The notes under the pieces: generated by a model | Told to the model about the DNA's origin: nothing | The model's input: only the letters and a program-made list of their open reading frames with translations | The model's database searches: none | Assembly (NCBI GenBank): GCA_937871145.1 | Contig: CALMXN010000204.1 | Location: 1 to 15,014, forward strand | Source: an uncultured Clostridia bacterium | GTDB taxonomy: Bacteria > Bacillota > Clostridia > Oscillospirales > Ruminococcaceae | Length of the DNA stretch: 15,014 nt | Direction of reading: 5' to 3' | Shown: positions 14,592-15,014 of the stretch, piece after piece | How positions within the stretch are numbered: position 1 is the first letter of the stretch | Layout: the number at the start of each line of letters is the position of its first letter | Program-made: the position numbers and the translations under genes

Positions 14592-14620
14592 TTTAAAATG
14601 TGAAAATAATAGTGTATAAT
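14592..14620 (+). promoter_or_regulatory. Probable sigma-A promoter of uvrC
   Basis: TTTAAA at 14592-14597 (four of six), a 17-bp spacer and a perfect TATAAT at 14615-14620 preceded directly by TG. The predicted start is near 14627, with a leader of about 25 nt. No LexA-type (Cheo box) operator was recognised between the promoter and uvrC. Confidence 0.65.
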
Positions 14621-14651
14621 TATATTATTATATTTGGAAGGAGGATTCACA

Positions 14652-15014
14652 ATGAACGAAAGACTACCATATCTGAGAGAGAAAACAGCTGTCCTGACAA
14701 CATCACCGGGCTGTTATATAATGAAGAACAAGAATTCAGATATTATATATATCGGTAAAGCCAAAAACCTCAGGAACAGGGTAACAAGCTACTTCCGTGA
14801 ATCTGCCGACCACACGCCAAAAGTTGCAAAGATGGTTTCACTCGTATATGATTATGATTTTATTGTTACAGATACAGAGTTTGAAGCTTTGATTCTTGAA
14901 TGTTCACTTATTAAACAGCACAAGCCAAAGTATAACATCTTGTTGAAGGATGATAAGGGTTATAGCTATATAAAAATTTCAGACGAGCAATATCCAAGGA
15001 TTACTGCTGAACTT
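14652..15014 (+). CDS. uvrC: Excinuclease ABC subunit C, N-terminal part (runs off the right edge)
   Basis: UvrC makes the two incisions in nucleotide excision repair within the UvrABC system. The visible 121 residues are the N-terminal GIY-YIG nuclease domain, which makes the 3' incision. The motif reads G20-C21-Y22 and Y33-I34-G35, followed by KAKNLRNRV with R41 and R43 near the expected catalytic Arg. E78 in TEFEALILE is the probable metal-binding Glu. The family stretch KPKYNILLKDDKGYSYIKI follows. The full protein is usually about 600 residues, so the UvrB-binding, RNase-H-like and HhH parts lie beyond the window. AAGGAGG is 7 nt before the ATG. The Cys in the GIY triplet is uncommon, Val or Ile being usual, but the key Tyr is kept. 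It is separated from tuf by a terminator and has its own promoter. Confidence 0.97.
   Translation, partial: MNERLPYLREKTAVLTTSPGCYIMKNKNSDIIYIGKAKNLRNRVTSYFRESADHTPKVAKMVSLVYDYDFIVTDTEFEALILECSLIKQHKPKYNILLKDDKGYSYIKISDEQYPRITAEL

Noticed and set aside
1..15014. Search for tRNAs, rRNA, insertion sequences, CRISPR arrays, phage or defence genes, and toxin-antitoxin pairs.
   Set aside because: No regularly spaced repeats, transposase-like products, terminal inverted repeats or tRNA-like cloverleaf were seen. The window is ordinary core genome.

Overview
The window is a core housekeeping segment of a low-GC Gram-positive (Firmicutes) genome, most likely a gut clostridium of the Ruminococcus/Oscillospiraceae type. 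The support is AT-rich intergenic DNA, strong AAGGAGG ribosome-binding sites, sigma-A promoters with 17-bp spacers, frequent GTG/TTG starts, an RpoC without the large proteobacterial insertion, and an S12 with the Gram-positive insertion. The genus is an inference from overall protein character, not from a search. All genes are on the + strand. The first 23 bases are an exact Illumina adapter remnant, so the left edge is an untrimmed read/contig end and not genome.

Layout. 24-887 is the C-terminal part of a YifB/ComM-type AAA+ ATPase, followed closely by two small two-TM proteins of DUF3592-like layout (904-1467 and 1481-2095), and a hairpin terminator (2121-2158). A perfect-consensus promoter (TTGACA, 17 bp, TATAAT; 2179-2207) drives rpoB (2360-6211) and rpoC (6230-9784), after a leader of about 146 nt with possible long-range pairing. 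rpoC ends at a strong terminator (9802-9830). A second perfect-consensus promoter (9968-9996) starts the str operon: rpsL (10056-10484), a 158-nt intercistronic region with a strongly foldable RNA element (10547-10615), rpsG (10643-11113), fusA (11155-13245), a probable internal promoter (13260-13288) and tuf (13331-14524). A terminator (14554-14582) closes that operon. uvrC begins behind its own promoter at 14652 and runs off the right edge.

How the genes work together. rpoB and rpoC encode the two catalytic subunits of RNA polymerase. rpsL and rpsG encode 30S decoding-centre and head proteins, and fusA and tuf encode the elongation GTPases. uvrC (nucleotide excision repair) and yifB are unrelated neighbours. 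In many Firmicutes rplK-rplA-rplJ-rplL precede rpoB, and a small L7Ae-type gene lies between rpoC and rpsL; both are absent here.

I found no convincing undescribed multi-gene system. The observations most worth a second look are the foldable RNA between rpsL and rpsG, the long acidic tail of RpoB, the diverged tandem DUF3592-like pair, and the inverted repeat overlapping the putative tuf promoter.
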